A DNA stretch of 64,000 nucleotides from Pseudomonas sp. P5_109. GTDB lineage: Bacteria > Pseudomonadota > Gammaproteobacteria > Pseudomonadales > Pseudomonadaceae. Both the position numbers and the translations under genes were made by a program. Position 1 is the first letter of the stretch, and each line of letters starts with the position of its first letter. Of the stretch, positions 35,002 to 44,545 are shown piece after piece. The notes under the pieces were generated by a model. It saw nothing but the letters and a program-made list of their open reading frames with translations. It was not told the origin of the DNA and did no database searches. The DNA lies in the NCBI RefSeq assembly GCF_034009455.1, contig NZ_CP125380.1, positions 3,113,501 through 3,177,500 on the forward strand, given 5' to 3'.

Positions 35002-35862
35002 ATGCTGCGAGAACTGAAAACCTTTGTCGCCGTGGCGCGTCACGGCACCTTTGCCGCGGCCGGCATGCACATCGGCCTGACGCAATCGGCGGTCAGTGCG
35101 CAGATTCGCAATCTGGAACAGGCCCTGGGCATCCGTCTGTTCGATCGCACCGGCCGCCAGGCGCTGCTCAATGCGGCGGGGCAGCGTGCGTTGCCGATGG
35201 CCAGGGAAATGCTCGAAACCTTCAGCCGCATGGCGGTCAGTGACGATGTCAGCGAGTACCGAGGCGAGTTGAGAATCGGCGCGGTGGCGACCGCCCAGAC
35301 CGGGCTGCTGCCTCAGGCGCTGCTGCGCTTGCGCCAACAGGCGCCCTCGCTGGAACCCAAGCTGGTGCCCGGTGTGTCGCTGAACCTGCTGAGCCAGGTG
35401 GACACCGGAGAAGTTGACCTGGCGATCCTGATCAAGCCGCCGTTCGAGTTGCCCAAGGAGTTGTCTGCGCAGGTGATTCGCCGGGAGCCGTTCGTGTTGA
35501 TCGTGCCGGCGGACCTCGAAGGCGAAGATGTGCTGCAGTTGCTCGCCGAACATCCCCACGTGCGTTACGACCGCAATTCGTTCGGTGGGCGGCTGGTGAC
35601 GCGGTTTCTGCGCGAACAGAAGATTGAAGTGCAGGTGGCGCTGGAGCTGGATGAGCTGGAGGCGATTGTGAAGATGGTCGAGTGTGGGTTGGGGGTGTCA
35701 TTGCTGCCCGAAGCCGGGTTATGGCTTGAACACGGGGCCAAGGTACGAATCATCCCCTTGGGCGAGTTGACGTTCTATCGGGAGATTGTCTTGCTGCAGC
35801 GCTATAGCCAGCGAAATCAGCCAATTCAGCAGTTGTTTGCGCAATGCCTGGCACAACACTGA
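35002..35862 (+). CDS. LysR-type regulator
   Basis: A 286-residue LysR-family regulator. The helix-turn-helix covers residues 1-60 (LKTFVAVARHGTFAAAGMHIGLTQSAVSAQIRNLEQALG). The effector domain follows, with ELRIGAVATAQTGLLPQAL at its start. ATG at 35002 fits the family N-terminus (MLRELKTFV). It is divergent from the VOC gene and followed at once by a REP doublet. Target genes are probably the divergent neighbour and its own promoter, by family habit. Confidence 0.9.
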   Translation: MLRELKTFVAVARHGTFAAAGMHIGLTQSAVSAQIRNLEQALGIRLFDRTGRQALLNAAGQRALPMAREMLETFSRMAVSDDVSEYRGELRIGAVATAQTGLLPQALLRLRQQAPSLEPKLVPGVSLNLLSQVDTGEVDLAILIKPPFELPKELSAQVIRREPFVLIVPADLEGEDVLQLLAEHPHVRYDRNSFGGRLVTRFLREQKIEVQVALELDELEAIVKMVECGLGVSLLPEAGLWLEHGAKVRIIPLGELTFYREIVLLQRYSQRNQPIQQLFAQCLAQH

Positions 35863-35865
35863 CCC

Positions 35866-35965
35866 TGTAGGAGCGAGCCTGCTCGCGAAGGTCGTCAACG
35901 ATAACGCGGGCAGTCTGGATGAACGCGGCGTGCCCCAGTTTTTCGCGAGCAGGCTCGCTCCTACA
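35866..35965. repeat. REP doublet, TGTAGGAGCGAGC type
   Basis: TGTAGGAGCGAGCCTGCTCGCGAA and its inverted copy TTCGCGAGCAGGCTCGCTCCTACA, about 50 bp apart. The spacer includes GTCAACGATAACGCGG, close to the GTTAACGATAACGCG of the doublet at 9365. Confidence 0.88.
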
Positions 35966-36004
35966 GGGGGGGGGCGCTGCATCGGCCGGGGAAATCGCAG
36001 GCAT

Positions 36005-36035
36005 AAAAAACCCGCCTGAACAGGCGGGTTTTTTT
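36005..36035 (-). terminator. Terminator of fabI
   Basis: CCCGCCTG at 36011-36018 pairs with CAGGCGGG at 36021-36028, flanked by six A and seven T, so it can act in both directions. It is 14 bases past the fabI stop. Confidence 0.9.
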
Positions 36036-36048
36036 GGCAAACCGAAGA

Positions 36049-36843
36049 TTACTCTTCGATGCTGCCCATGGCCGTGGTGTTGAAGCCACCGTCCACGTAC
36101 ATGATTTCACCGCTGATGCCGGACGCCAGGTCCGAGCACAGGAAGGCGCCGGCGTTGCCGACTTCGTCGATGGTGACGTTGCGGCGCAGCGGAGTTTGCG
36201 CTTCGTTGGCGGCCAGCATCTTGCGGAAGTTCTTGATGCCGGAAGCGGCGAGGGTGCGGATCGGGCCAGCCGATACGCAGTTCACGCGAGTACCGTCCGG
36301 GCCCAGGGAGCCGGCCAGGTAACGTACGCCCGCTTCCAGGGAAGCCTTGGCCATGCCCATCACGTTGTAGTTCGGCATGGTGCGCTCGGCGCCCAGGTAC
36401 GACAGGGTCAGCAGGCTGCCGTTGCGGCCTTTCATCATTTCGCGGCCGGCCTTGGCCAGGGCCACGAAGCTGTAGGCGCTGATGTCGTGGGAGATGCGGA
36501 AACCTTCACGGGTGGTGGCTTCGGTGAAGTCGCCGTCCAGTTGGTCGCCCGGGGCGAAGCCGACGGAGTGCACGATGCAGTCCAGGCCGTCCCACTTCTT
36601 GCTCAGCGCTTCGAAGACCTTGGCGATTTCTTCATCGCTGGCCACGTCGCACGGGAAGCACAGCTCAGGGCTCGAGCCCCAGCCTTGTGCGAACTCTTCG
36701 ACACGACCTTTCAGTTTGTCGTTCTGATAAGTGAAGGCAAGCTCAGCGCCCTCGCGATGCATGGCGGCAGCGATGCCGGATGCGATGGACAGCTTGCTGG
36801 CGACACCGACGATCAGTACGCGCTTACCGGCGAGAAAACCCAT
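36049..36843 (-). CDS. fabI: Enoyl-ACP reductase (NADH)
   Basis: Last step of each fatty-acid elongation cycle, reducing enoyl-ACP with NADH; target of triclosan. The 264-residue short-chain reductase has the FabI-type start ([20 protein letters not shown]), the [19 protein letters not shown] segment with Tyr149, Tyr159 and Lys166 as the active-site residues, and [16 protein letters not shown] at 36843 follows GAGGAG. It lies just downstream (20 bases) of the peptide-transporter ATPase gene; the order yejABEF-fabI is the same as in P. aeruginosa as I recall it. Confidence 0.97.
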   Translation of the reverse strand: MGFLAGKRVLIVGVASKLSIASGIAAAMHREGAELAFTYQNDKLKGRVEEFAQGWGSSPELCFPCDVASDEEIAKVFEALSKKWDGLDCIVHSVGFAPGDQLDGDFTEATTREGFRISHDISAYSFVALAKAGREMMKGRNGSLLTLSYLGAERTMPNYNVMGMAKASLEAGVRYLAGSLGPDGTRVNCVSAGPIRTLAASGIKNFRKMLAANEAQTPLRRNVTIDEVGNAGAFLCSDLASGISGEIMYVDGGFNTTAMGSIEE

Positions 36844-36862
36844 GTGTTGCTCCTCTTTCAGG

Positions 36863-38473
36863 TTATTGCGCAGTGGCTGGAGCCAGAAAAGCGGCTTCAA
36901 GCAACTGCTGTGTATACGGATGTTGGGGGGCGGCAAAAATGCTTTGCGCGTCTCCCTGTTCGACCACTTGGCCATGCTTGACCACCATCAGCTGGTGGCT
37001 CAGCGCTTTCACCACAGCCAGGTCATGGCTGATAAACAGATACGTCAGGTTGTACTTGGTTTGCAGCGAACGCAAAAGCTCCACTACCTGGCGTTGTACC
37101 GTGCGGTCGAGGGCCGAAGTCGGCTCGTCCAGCAAAATCAACGCCGGTTTTAACACCAATGCCCGGGCAATGGCGATTCTCTGCCGCTGCCCGCCGGAAA
37201 ATTCGTGGGGGTAGCGGTGCCGGGTTTCCGGATCCAGGCCTACCTCCTTGAGTGCTGCAATGATCGCTTGTTCCTGTTCCGCCTCGGTGCCCATCTTGTG
37301 GATCCGCAGGCCTTCGCCAACGATCTGGCTCACGCACATCCGTGGGCTCAGGCTGCCGAACGGGTCCTGAAACACCACTTGCATCTCCCGCCGCAGCGGC
37401 CTGACTTGTTGCTGCGTCAGGCAGTCTAACTGCTGGCCTTCAAAGCGGATGGTGCCTTTGCTACCGATCAGCCGCAAAATCGCCAGGCCGAGTGTCGATT
37501 TGCCGGAACCGCTTTCGCCCACAATCCCCAGGGTCTGGCCCTGGGGCAGGCTGAAATTGATGCCGTCGACCGCCTTGACGTAATCCACCGTGCGCTTGAG
37601 CAAGCCTTTCTTGATCGGAAACCAGACTTTCAGGTCCTCGACCGCCAGCAACGGCGGGCCGATCACGTTGCTTGCAGGCTTGCCGCCGGGCTCCGCTGCC
37701 AGCAGTTCCCTAGTGTACGGATGCTGCGGCGCGCGGAACAATTCTTCGCACGATGCCTGTTCGACGATGCAACCTCGCTGCATGACACATACGCGATGCG
37801 CAATTCTTCGCACAAGGTTCAAATCGTGGCTGATCAGCAGCAGCGCCATGCCCAGGCGAGCCTGCAGTTCCTTGAGCAATTCGAGGATTTTCAGCTGCAC
37901 GGTGACGTCCAGCGCGGTGGTCGGTTCGTCGGCGATCAGCAGTTCCGGTTCGTTGGCCAGGGCCATGGCGATCATCACCCGCTGGCGCTGGCCGCCGGAC
38001 AGTTCGTGGGGCAGGGCCTTGAGGCGCTTGTGCGGCTCGGGGATGCCGACCATCTCCAGCAGCTCCAGGGTGCGCTTGGTCGCGACCTTGCCGCTCAGGC
38101 CCTTGTGGATGCCCAGCACCTCGTTGATCTGCTTCTCGATCGAGTGCAGGGGATTGAGCGAGGTCATCGGCTCCTGGAAGATCATCGCGATGCGGTTGCC
38201 GCGAATGTGGCGGATGGTTTTTTCTTTCAGGTCCAGCAGGTTCTGCCCGGAATACAAAATGGTCCCGGACGGATGCCGGGCGAGCGGGTAGGGCAAAAGG
38301 CGCAGGATCGAATGCGCGGTCACCGATTTGCCAGAGCCACTTTCACCGACCAGGGCCAGGGTTTCGCCGCGCTTGATGTCGAAGCTGACGCCTTCGACTG
38401 CCCGCTGGCAGCGATTGCCGACGACGAACTCGACGGACAGGTCGCGCACTTCGATCAGATTGTCCTGATTCAT
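36863..38473 (-). CDS. yejF: Peptide ABC transporter, dual ATP-binding protein (YejF/NppD-like)
   Basis: Cytoplasmic ATPase with two complete ABC modules in one 536-residue chain. Module 1: Walker A GESGSGKS (about 42-49), signature LSGGQRQR, Walker B LLIADEP. Module 2: GESGSGKST (about 320), [15 protein letters not shown]. The arrangement is that of YejF, which powers uptake of peptides and peptide-nucleoside antibiotics. ATG at 38473 follows GAGGAAG and is one base after the yejE stop. It is the last gene of the five-gene transporter operon. Confidence 0.95.
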   Translation of the reverse strand: MNQDNLIEVRDLSVEFVVGNRCQRAVEGVSFDIKRGETLALVGESGSGKSVTAHSILRLLPYPLARHPSGTILYSGQNLLDLKEKTIRHIRGNRIAMIFQEPMTSLNPLHSIEKQINEVLGIHKGLSGKVATKRTLELLEMVGIPEPHKRLKALPHELSGGQRQRVMIAMALANEPELLIADEPTTALDVTVQLKILELLKELQARLGMALLLISHDLNLVRRIAHRVCVMQRGCIVEQASCEELFRAPQHPYTRELLAAEPGGKPASNVIGPPLLAVEDLKVWFPIKKGLLKRTVDYVKAVDGINFSLPQGQTLGIVGESGSGKSTLGLAILRLIGSKGTIRFEGQQLDCLTQQQVRPLRREMQVVFQDPFGSLSPRMCVSQIVGEGLRIHKMGTEAEQEQAIIAALKEVGLDPETRHRYPHEFSGGQRQRIAIARALVLKPALILLDEPTSALDRTVQRQVVELLRSLQTKYNLTYLFISHDLAVVKALSHQLMVVKHGQVVEQGDAQSIFAAPQHPYTQQLLEAAFLAPATAQ

Positions 38474-38474
38474 T

Positions 38475-39494
38475 TCACTTCCTCGGGTCGAAGGCATCGC
38501 GAGCGGACTCGCCGATGAACACCAGCAAACTCAACATCAAGGCCAGCACGGCAAAGGCGCTGATGCCCAGCCACGGCGCTTGCAGGTTGGATTTGCCCTG
38601 GGCCACCAGTTCCCCCAGGGACGGGCTGCCCGCAGGCAACCCGAAACCGAGGAAGTCCAGGGCGGTCAGGGTGCCGATGGCGCCGGTGAGGATGAACGGC
38701 ATGAAGGTCATGGTCGAGACCATCGCGTTGGGCAGGATGTGGCGGAACATGATCGCGCCGTTCTGCATGCCCAGGGCGCGGGCGGCGCGCACGTATTCCA
38801 GGTTGCGCCCGCGCAGGAATTCGGCGCGCACCACGTCCACCAGGCTCATCCACGAGAACAGCAGCATGATCCCCAGCAACCACCAGAAGTTGGGCTGCAC
38901 GAAACTGGCCAGGATGATCAGCAGATACAGCACCGGCAAACCGGACCAGATCTCCAGGAAGCGCTGCCCGGCCAGATCCACCCAACCGCCGTAGAAGCCC
39001 TGCAAGGCTCCGGCGATCACGCCGATGATCGAGCTCAGCACGGTCAGGGTCAGGGCGAACAGCACTGAAATGCGGAAGCCGTAGATCACCCGGGCCAGCA
39101 CGTCACGGCCCTGATCGTCGGTGCCCAGCAGGTTGTCCGTCGAGGGCGGGGCCGGGGCCGGGACTTTCAGGTCGTAGTTGATGCTCTGGTAGCTGTAGGG
39201 AATCGGCGCCCACAGCACCCAGGCGTCCTTGGCCTTGAGCAGTTCGCGGATGTAGGGGCTCTTGTAGTTGGCTTCCAGCGGAAATTCGCCGCCGAAGGTG
39301 GTTTCCGGGTAGCGCTTGAGCGCCGGGAAATACCAGCTGTTGTCGTAATGCACCGCCAGCGGCTTGTCGTTGGCGATCAGCTCGGCGCCCAGGCTTGCGC
39401 CGAACAGGATCAGGAACAGCCACAGCGACCACCAGCCACGCTTGTTGGCCTTGAACAGTTCGAAGCGGCGGCGATTGAGAGGGGACAGGTTCAT
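38475..39494 (-). CDS. yejE: Peptide ABC transporter permease (YejE/NppC-like)
   Basis: Inner-membrane permease of 339 residues. It starts with SPLNRRRFELFKANKRGWWSLW, the YejE N-terminal cytoplasmic segment and first helix. A long periplasmic insert (about 50-130, FGGEFPLEANYKSPYIREL) follows, as in YejE. The BPD-type transport domain has the ATPase-contacting loop EYVRAARALGMQNGAIMFRHILPNA (about 240-265). ATG at 39494 follows GGGAG. It is one base from the yejB stop. Confidence 0.94.
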   Translation of the reverse strand: MNLSPLNRRRFELFKANKRGWWSLWLFLILFGASLGAELIANDKPLAVHYDNSWYFPALKRYPETTFGGEFPLEANYKSPYIRELLKAKDAWVLWAPIPYSYQSINYDLKVPAPAPPSTDNLLGTDDQGRDVLARVIYGFRISVLFALTLTVLSSIIGVIAGALQGFYGGWVDLAGQRFLEIWSGLPVLYLLIILASFVQPNFWWLLGIMLLFSWMSLVDVVRAEFLRGRNLEYVRAARALGMQNGAIMFRHILPNAMVSTMTFMPFILTGAIGTLTALDFLGFGLPAGSPSLGELVAQGKSNLQAPWLGISAFAVLALMLSLLVFIGESARDAFDPRK

Positions 39495-39495
39495 C

Positions 39496-40569
39496 TCAAT
39501 GCTCCCGGCTTTCGAAGTCGATGCGCGGATCGACAAAGGTGTAGGTGAGGTCGCCGATCAGTTTCACCACCAGCCCGAGCAGGGTGAAGATGAACAGGGT
39601 GCCGAACACCACCGGGTAATCGCGGTTGATCGCCGCCTCGAAGCTCATCAGGCCAAGGCCGTCGAGGGAGAAAATCACCTCCACCAGCAACGAGCCGGTG
39701 AAGAAGATGCCGATGAAGGCCGAGGGGAAACCGGCGATCACCAGCAGCATCGCATTGCGGAACACGTGGCCGTACAGCACGCGGTGGTTGGTCAGGCCCT
39801 TGGCCCTGGCGGTGATCACGTATTGCTTGTTGATTTCGTCGAGGAAGCTGTTCTTGGTCAGCAGGGTCATGGTCGCGAAGTTGCCGATCACCAGTGCGGT
39901 CACCGGCAGCGCCAGGTGCCAGAAGTAGTCGAGGATCTTGCCGCCCATGCTCAGTTCATCGAAGTTGTTCGAGGTCAGCCCGCGCAACGGGAACCAGTCC
40001 AGGTAACTGCCGCCGGCGAACACCACGATCAGCAGGATGGCGAACAGGAACGCCGGGATCGCATAGCCGACGATGATCGCCGAACTGGTCCAGACATCGA
40101 AGTGGCTGCCGTGCCGCGTGGCCTTGGCGATCCCCAGGGGGATCGACACCAGGTACATGATCAGCGTGCTCCACAGCCCGAGCGAGATCGACACCGGCAT
40201 CTTTTCCTTGATCAGGTCGATGACCTTGGCATCGCGGAAGAAGCTGTCGCCGAAATCCAGCGACGCATAGTTCTTGACCATGATCCACAAGCGTTCCGGC
40301 GCCGATTTGTCGAAGCCGTACATGTGCTCGATTTCCTTGATCAGCGCCGGGTCCAGGCCCTGGGCGCCGCGGTAGGCCGAACCTGCCACCGAGACCTCGG
40401 CGCCGCCGCCGGCGATGCGACTGGTGGCGCCTTCGAAGCCTTCGAGCTTGGCGATCATCTGCTCCACCGGCCCGCCCGGGGCGGCCTGGATGATCACGAA
40501 GTTGATCAGCAAAATGCCAAACAGGGTCGGAATGATCAGCAACAGTCGCCGAAAAATGTACGCCAGCAT
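39496..40569 (-). CDS. yejB: Peptide ABC transporter permease (YejB/NppB-like)
   Basis: Inner-membrane permease of 357 residues, DppB/OppB type. N-terminus [19 protein letters not shown] is the family's first helix. A periplasmic insert (about 35-105) and six helices follow, with the coupling loop [25 protein letters not shown] near 245-270. It forms the channel with YejE. It begins four bases after the upstream binding-protein stop. Confidence 0.95.
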   Translation of the reverse strand: MLAYIFRRLLLIIPTLFGILLINFVIIQAAPGGPVEQMIAKLEGFEGATSRIAGGGAEVSVAGSAYRGAQGLDPALIKEIEHMYGFDKSAPERLWIMVKNYASLDFGDSFFRDAKVIDLIKEKMPVSISLGLWSTLIMYLVSIPLGIAKATRHGSHFDVWTSSAIIVGYAIPAFLFAILLIVVFAGGSYLDWFPLRGLTSNNFDELSMGGKILDYFWHLALPVTALVIGNFATMTLLTKNSFLDEINKQYVITARAKGLTNHRVLYGHVFRNAMLLVIAGFPSAFIGIFFTGSLLVEVIFSLDGLGLMSFEAAINRDYPVVFGTLFIFTLLGLVVKLIGDLTYTFVDPRIDFESREH

Positions 40570-40573
40570 CTGA

Positions 40574-42415
40574 TTACTCCGTGCCCGCAGGATCGGCCTG
40601 CAGTGTAGTTTCGACTTCTATTGCCGGCTTGATATCGGGCTTGATCCACCAGGTGGCCGTGCCGATGTCGTATTTGGGCGAGACCTTTGGATGGCCGATG
40701 TGGTTCCAGTACGCCACGCGCCAGGTCTTGATGTGCCAGTTGGGTATTACGTAATAGCCCCATTGCAGAACGCGGTCCAGCGCACGGGCATGGGCCACCA
40801 GGCTTTTGCGCGAATCGGCGTTGATCAGTTGTTCGACCAGTTGGTCGACCACCGGATCCTTCAGGCCCATGGAGTTGCGGCTGCCGGGTTTGTCGGCGGC
40901 GGCCGACATCCAGAACTCCCGTTGTTCGTTGCCCGGCGAGTTGGACTGCGGGAAGCTGCCGACGATCATGTCGAAGTCTCGGGAGCGCACGCGGTTGATG
41001 TATTGCGAGACGTCGACCCGGCGGATCACCAGGTCGATGCCCAGGTCGCTCAGGTTGCGCTTGAACGGCAGCAGCACCCGTTCGAACTCAGTCTGGGCCA
41101 GCAGGAATTCGATGACCACCGGCTTGCCCTTGGCGTCGACCATTTTGTCATCGACGATGCGCCAGCCGGCCTCCTGCAACAGTTGATAGGCTTGTCGTTG
41201 CTGGGCGCGGATCATGCCGCTGCCGTCGGTGGCCGGGTTCTGGAAGGCTTCGCTGAACACCTGCGGCGGCAGCTTGCTGCGGAACGGCTCGAGGATCGCC
41301 ACTTGTTCGGCATCGGGCAGGCCGGTGGCGGCCATTTCCGAGTTCTCGAAGTAACTGCGGGTGCGCGCGTAGGCGCCGTTGAACAGTTGCTTGTTGGTCC
41401 ATTCGAAGTCCAGCAGCAGCGACAGCGCCTGACGCACGCGTACGTCCTGGAACACCGGGCGGCGCAGGTTGAACACGAAGCCTTGCATGCCGGTCGGATT
41501 GCCGTTGGGAATCTGTTCCTTGACCAGTCGACCTTCGGTGACCGCCGGGATGTTGTAGGCGTTGGCCCAGTTCTTCGCGGTCATTTCCAGCCAGTAGTCG
41601 AACTGCCCGGCCTTGAGCGCTTCCAGGGCGACGGTGTTGTCGCGGTAATAATCGGTGGTCATCACGTCGAAGTTGTAGAAACCCCGATTGACCGGCAGGT
41701 CCTTGCCCCAGTAATCCTTGACCCGCTCGTAACGCACCGAGCGCCCGGCCTTCACTTCGCTGACCTTGTACGGGCCGCTGCCCAGGGGGATTTCCAGGTT
41801 GCCCTTGTTGAAGTCGCGGTCGGCCCACCAATGCTTGGGCAGCACCGGCAGCTGGCCGAGAATCAGCGGCAGCTCGCGGTTGTTGGTGTGCTTGAACTTG
41901 AACAGCACGGTCAATGGGTCTTCGGCGACCACTTCTTCCACGTCGCTGTAGTAGCCGCGGTACATCGGGGCGCCGTCCTTGGTCAGCATCTGGAAGCTGA
42001 ACACGACGTCTTCGGCGCGTATCGGGTGGCCGTCGTGGAAGCGTGCTTCCGGGCGCAGGTAGAAACGTACCCAGCCGTTGTCCGGGGCTTTTTCGATCAG
42101 GCGGGCGATCAGGCCGTACTCGGTGAACGGTTCATCCAGGCCCTGTTTGGCCAGGGTGTCGTAGATCATGCCGATATCGTCCGCCGGCACACCCTTGCTG
42201 ATGAACGGGTTGAGGCTGTCGAAGCCGCCGAAACCGGCCTGGCGGAAGATTCCGCCCTTGGGCGCGTCGGGATTGACGTAATCGAAGTGTTTGAAATCGG
42301 CCGGGTATTTCGGCGGCTCGTTGTACAGGGTCACGGCATGTTGCGGGGCGGCGCAGGCCAGCCCGGCGAACAACAGGCCGCTGGCCTGCAGGAGCAGGGT
42401 GCGGATGGGTTTCAT
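40574..42415 (-). CDS. Periplasmic peptide-binding protein (second of two, SBP family 5)
   Basis: Binding component of the transporter, 613 residues, YejA type (NppA2 by position relative to the P. aeruginosa nppA1A2BCD operon as I recall it). Residues 1-22 are a signal peptide (LACA-AP). Family motifs: [63 protein letters not shown]. Its ATG overlaps the upstream binding-protein stop by four bases (ATGA). It is a clear paralogue of the upstream gene, so one membrane transporter has two binding proteins, presumably widening the peptide range. Confidence 0.93.
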   Translation of the reverse strand: MKPIRTLLLQASGLLFAGLACAAPQHAVTLYNEPPKYPADFKHFDYVNPDAPKGGIFRQAGFGGFDSLNPFISKGVPADDIGMIYDTLAKQGLDEPFTEYGLIARLIEKAPDNGWVRFYLRPEARFHDGHPIRAEDVVFSFQMLTKDGAPMYRGYYSDVEEVVAEDPLTVLFKFKHTNNRELPLILGQLPVLPKHWWADRDFNKGNLEIPLGSGPYKVSEVKAGRSVRYERVKDYWGKDLPVNRGFYNFDVMTTDYYRDNTVALEALKAGQFDYWLEMTAKNWANAYNIPAVTEGRLVKEQIPNGNPTGMQGFVFNLRRPVFQDVRVRQALSLLLDFEWTNKQLFNGAYARTRSYFENSEMAATGLPDAEQVAILEPFRSKLPPQVFSEAFQNPATDGSGMIRAQQRQAYQLLQEAGWRIVDDKMVDAKGKPVVIEFLLAQTEFERVLLPFKRNLSDLGIDLVIRRVDVSQYINRVRSRDFDMIVGSFPQSNSPGNEQREFWMSAAADKPGSRNSMGLKDPVVDQLVEQLINADSRKSLVAHARALDRVLQWGYYVIPNWHIKTWRVAYWNHIGHPKVSPKYDIGTATWWIKPDIKPAIEVETTLQADPAGTE

Positions 42416-44244
42416 CGATCTTTCTCCGAAGATTTCAGCCACCACGCATTCAGGCCCAGGGTGTAGGGCGGCGTGGTGACGAAGGCGAGCCGGTTGCGGT
42501 ACGCCAGGCGGTGATTATTGAGGTACCAGTTGGGCACGATGTAGTGCTGCCACAGCAGCACGCGGTCGAGGGCCTTGCCGGCGGCGACTTGCTCATCGCG
42601 GGTCTGGGCGGCCAGTAACTGTTCGAGCAGATGGTCGACCACGGGGTTGGCGATACCGGCGTAGTTCTTGCTGCCCTTGACCCCGGCCTGGCTGGAGTGA
42701 AAGTACTGCCACTGTTCCAGGCCCGGGCTGAGCGTCTGGTTGAGGGTCATCAGAATCATGTCGAAATCGAACTGGTCGAGGCGTTGCTTGTATTGGGCGC
42801 GATCGACCGTGCGCAGCCGCGCATCGATACCGATGCTGGCTAGGGTCTCGACGTAAGGCTGGAGGATGCGTTCCAGGTTCGGGTTGACCAGCAGCAACTC
42901 CAGCCGTAAGGGTTGCCCGGCGGCGTTTTGCAGACGCTGGCCGTTGAGCTTCCAGCCGGCTTCGGCGAGCAGGCCGAGGGCTTTGCGCAAGGTCTCCCGG
43001 GGGATGCCGCGGCCGTCGGTCTGCGGCAGGCTGAACGGTTCGGTAAAGAGCCTGGGCGGCAATTGCTCGCGATAGGGCTTGAGCAACAGCCATTCGTGCC
43101 CGACCGGTAAACCAGCGGCCGAGAATTCGCTGTTGGGGTAATAGCTCATGGCGCGTTGGTAGGCGCCGCCGAACAGCGTGCGGTTGGTCCATTCAAAATT
43201 GAACATCAGCCCGAGTGCTTCACGGACCCTGACGTCCGAGAATGCCGGGCGACGGCTGTTCATGAACAGACCCTGGGTCTGGGTCGGGATCTGATGGGGA
43301 ATCTGCGCCTTGATCACGTCACCGCGGCGTATGGCGGGGAAGTTGTAGCCGCTGTCCCAATTCTTCGCCTGATGCTCGATATAGATATCGAACTCACCGG
43401 CCTTGAACGCCTCGAACGCCACGTCGCTGTCGCGGTAGAACTCGACTTCCATGCGGTCGAAGTTGTACTTGCCGCGATTGACCGCCAGGTCCTTGCCCCA
43501 GTAATCCTTGACCCGTTCGAAGACGATCTGCCGCCCCGGCGTGACCGAGGTGATGCGATACGGTCCGCTGCCCAGCGGCGGTTCGAAGGTGGTGGCCTTG
43601 AAGTCGCGACCTTTCCAGTAATGCTGCGCCAGCACCGGCATTTCGCCCAGGCGCAGGATCAGCAGCGGATTGCCGGCGCGCTTGAGCACGAAACGGATTC
43701 GCAGCGGGTTGAGGATGTCCACCCGCGACACTTCCTGAAGGCTGGTGCGGTACAGCGGATGGCCCTCCTTGAGCAGTGTGCGGTAGGAGAACGCGACGTC
43801 GTAGGCGGTGATCGGCGTGCCGTCATGGAAGCGCGCCTCGGGACGCAGGTTGAACACCACCCAGCTGCGGTTCTCGCTGTATTCGACCGACCGGGCGATC
43901 AGGCCATAACTCGATGCGGGCTCATCACCCGAGGGGGCGTACTGCCCGGTGCCGACCATCAGCGGCTCGTTGAGCTCGTTGATGCCGTATTGCAGGAAAC
44001 TGGGTGTGGTGACCGGGCTGGTGCCCTTGAAGGTGTAGGGATTGAGCGTATCGAAGGTGCCAAATGCCATGACCCGCAATGTGCCGCCCTTGGGCGCTTG
44101 CGGGTTGACCCAGTCGAAGTGGGTAAATCGGGCCGGGTACTTGAGCGTGCCGAACTGCGCATAACCATGGCTTTCGCTGATCGTCGCGCTTGCGGTGGAG
44201 CTCAAGGCCAGGCTGATCAGGAGCAGGGGCAGGGGACGCTTCAA
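42412..44244 (-). CDS. Periplasmic peptide-binding protein (first of two, SBP family 5)
   Basis: Binding component of the transporter, 610 residues, YejA type (NppA1 by position). A signal peptide covers about residues 1-20 (ASA-TI). Family motifs: [68 protein letters not shown], shared nearly word for word with the downstream paralogue. It is the first gene of the operon. Substrates of such systems include short peptides and, in P. aeruginosa, peptidyl-nucleoside antibiotics. Confidence 0.93.
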   Translation of the reverse strand: MKRPLPLLLISLALSSTASATISESHGYAQFGTLKYPARFTHFDWVNPQAPKGGTLRVMAFGTFDTLNPYTFKGTSPVTTPSFLQYGINELNEPLMVGTGQYAPSGDEPASSYGLIARSVEYSENRSWVVFNLRPEARFHDGTPITAYDVAFSYRTLLKEGHPLYRTSLQEVSRVDILNPLRIRFVLKRAGNPLLILRLGEMPVLAQHYWKGRDFKATTFEPPLGSGPYRITSVTPGRQIVFERVKDYWGKDLAVNRGKYNFDRMEVEFYRDSDVAFEAFKAGEFDIYIEHQAKNWDSGYNFPAIRRGDVIKAQIPHQIPTQTQGLFMNSRRPAFSDVRVREALGLMFNFEWTNRTLFGGAYQRAMSYYPNSEFSAAGLPVGHEWLLLKPYREQLPPRLFTEPFSLPQTDGRGIPRETLRKALGLLAEAGWKLNGQRLQNAAGQPLRLELLLVNPNLERILQPYVETLASIGIDARLRTVDRAQYKQRLDQFDFDMILMTLNQTLSPGLEQWQYFHSSQAGVKGSKNYAGIANPVVDHLLEQLLAAQTRDEQVAAGKALDRVLLWQHYIVPNWYLNNHRLAYRNRLAFVTTPPYTLGLNAWWLKSSEKDR

Positions 44245-44371
44245 ATAGGGGATCCGATCCAGGCGGCTTGGGCTTTGTGGACCGTACAGTAACAGCTTGT
44301 ATGGACAGGAAAAAGACGGGGCCTTAATGCGCGGTAAATTGCTTAGGTGATGATTTGTCGAGCGCTAAAAT

Positions 44372-44488
44372 TGTGGCGAGGGGGCTTGTCGGACCGCCGC
44401 ACCGTGGCGATGGACTCAAGTGCAGTGCGTTTGTCCAGTTTTCACGCGTTATCGTTAAGGACCATCGCCAGCAAGCCGGCTCCTACAG
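44372..44488. repeat. Mixed REP remnant pair
   Basis: The 299-bp gap between the transporter and mltD holds a left half of the GTGGCGAGGGGG type (44372-44390) and a right half of the inverted GTAGGAGCCGGC type (ending CTCCTACA at 44487). The inner parts (GTGGCGATGG and CCATCGCC) can pair. Nothing else was recognised in this gap apart from the mltD terminator. Confidence 0.65.
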
Positions 44489-44512
44489 TTCCCCGGGATT
44501 CCGTGAAGAACC

Positions 44513-44545
44513 AAAAAAAAGCCCCTGAAGTCAGGGGCTGTTTTT
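44513..44545 (-). terminator. Terminator of mltD
   Basis: AGCCCCTG at 44520-44527 pairs with CAGGGGCT at 44532-44539 around AAGT, with eight A before and a T-run after. Seen from the minus strand it directly follows the mltD stop codon. Confidence 0.9.
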
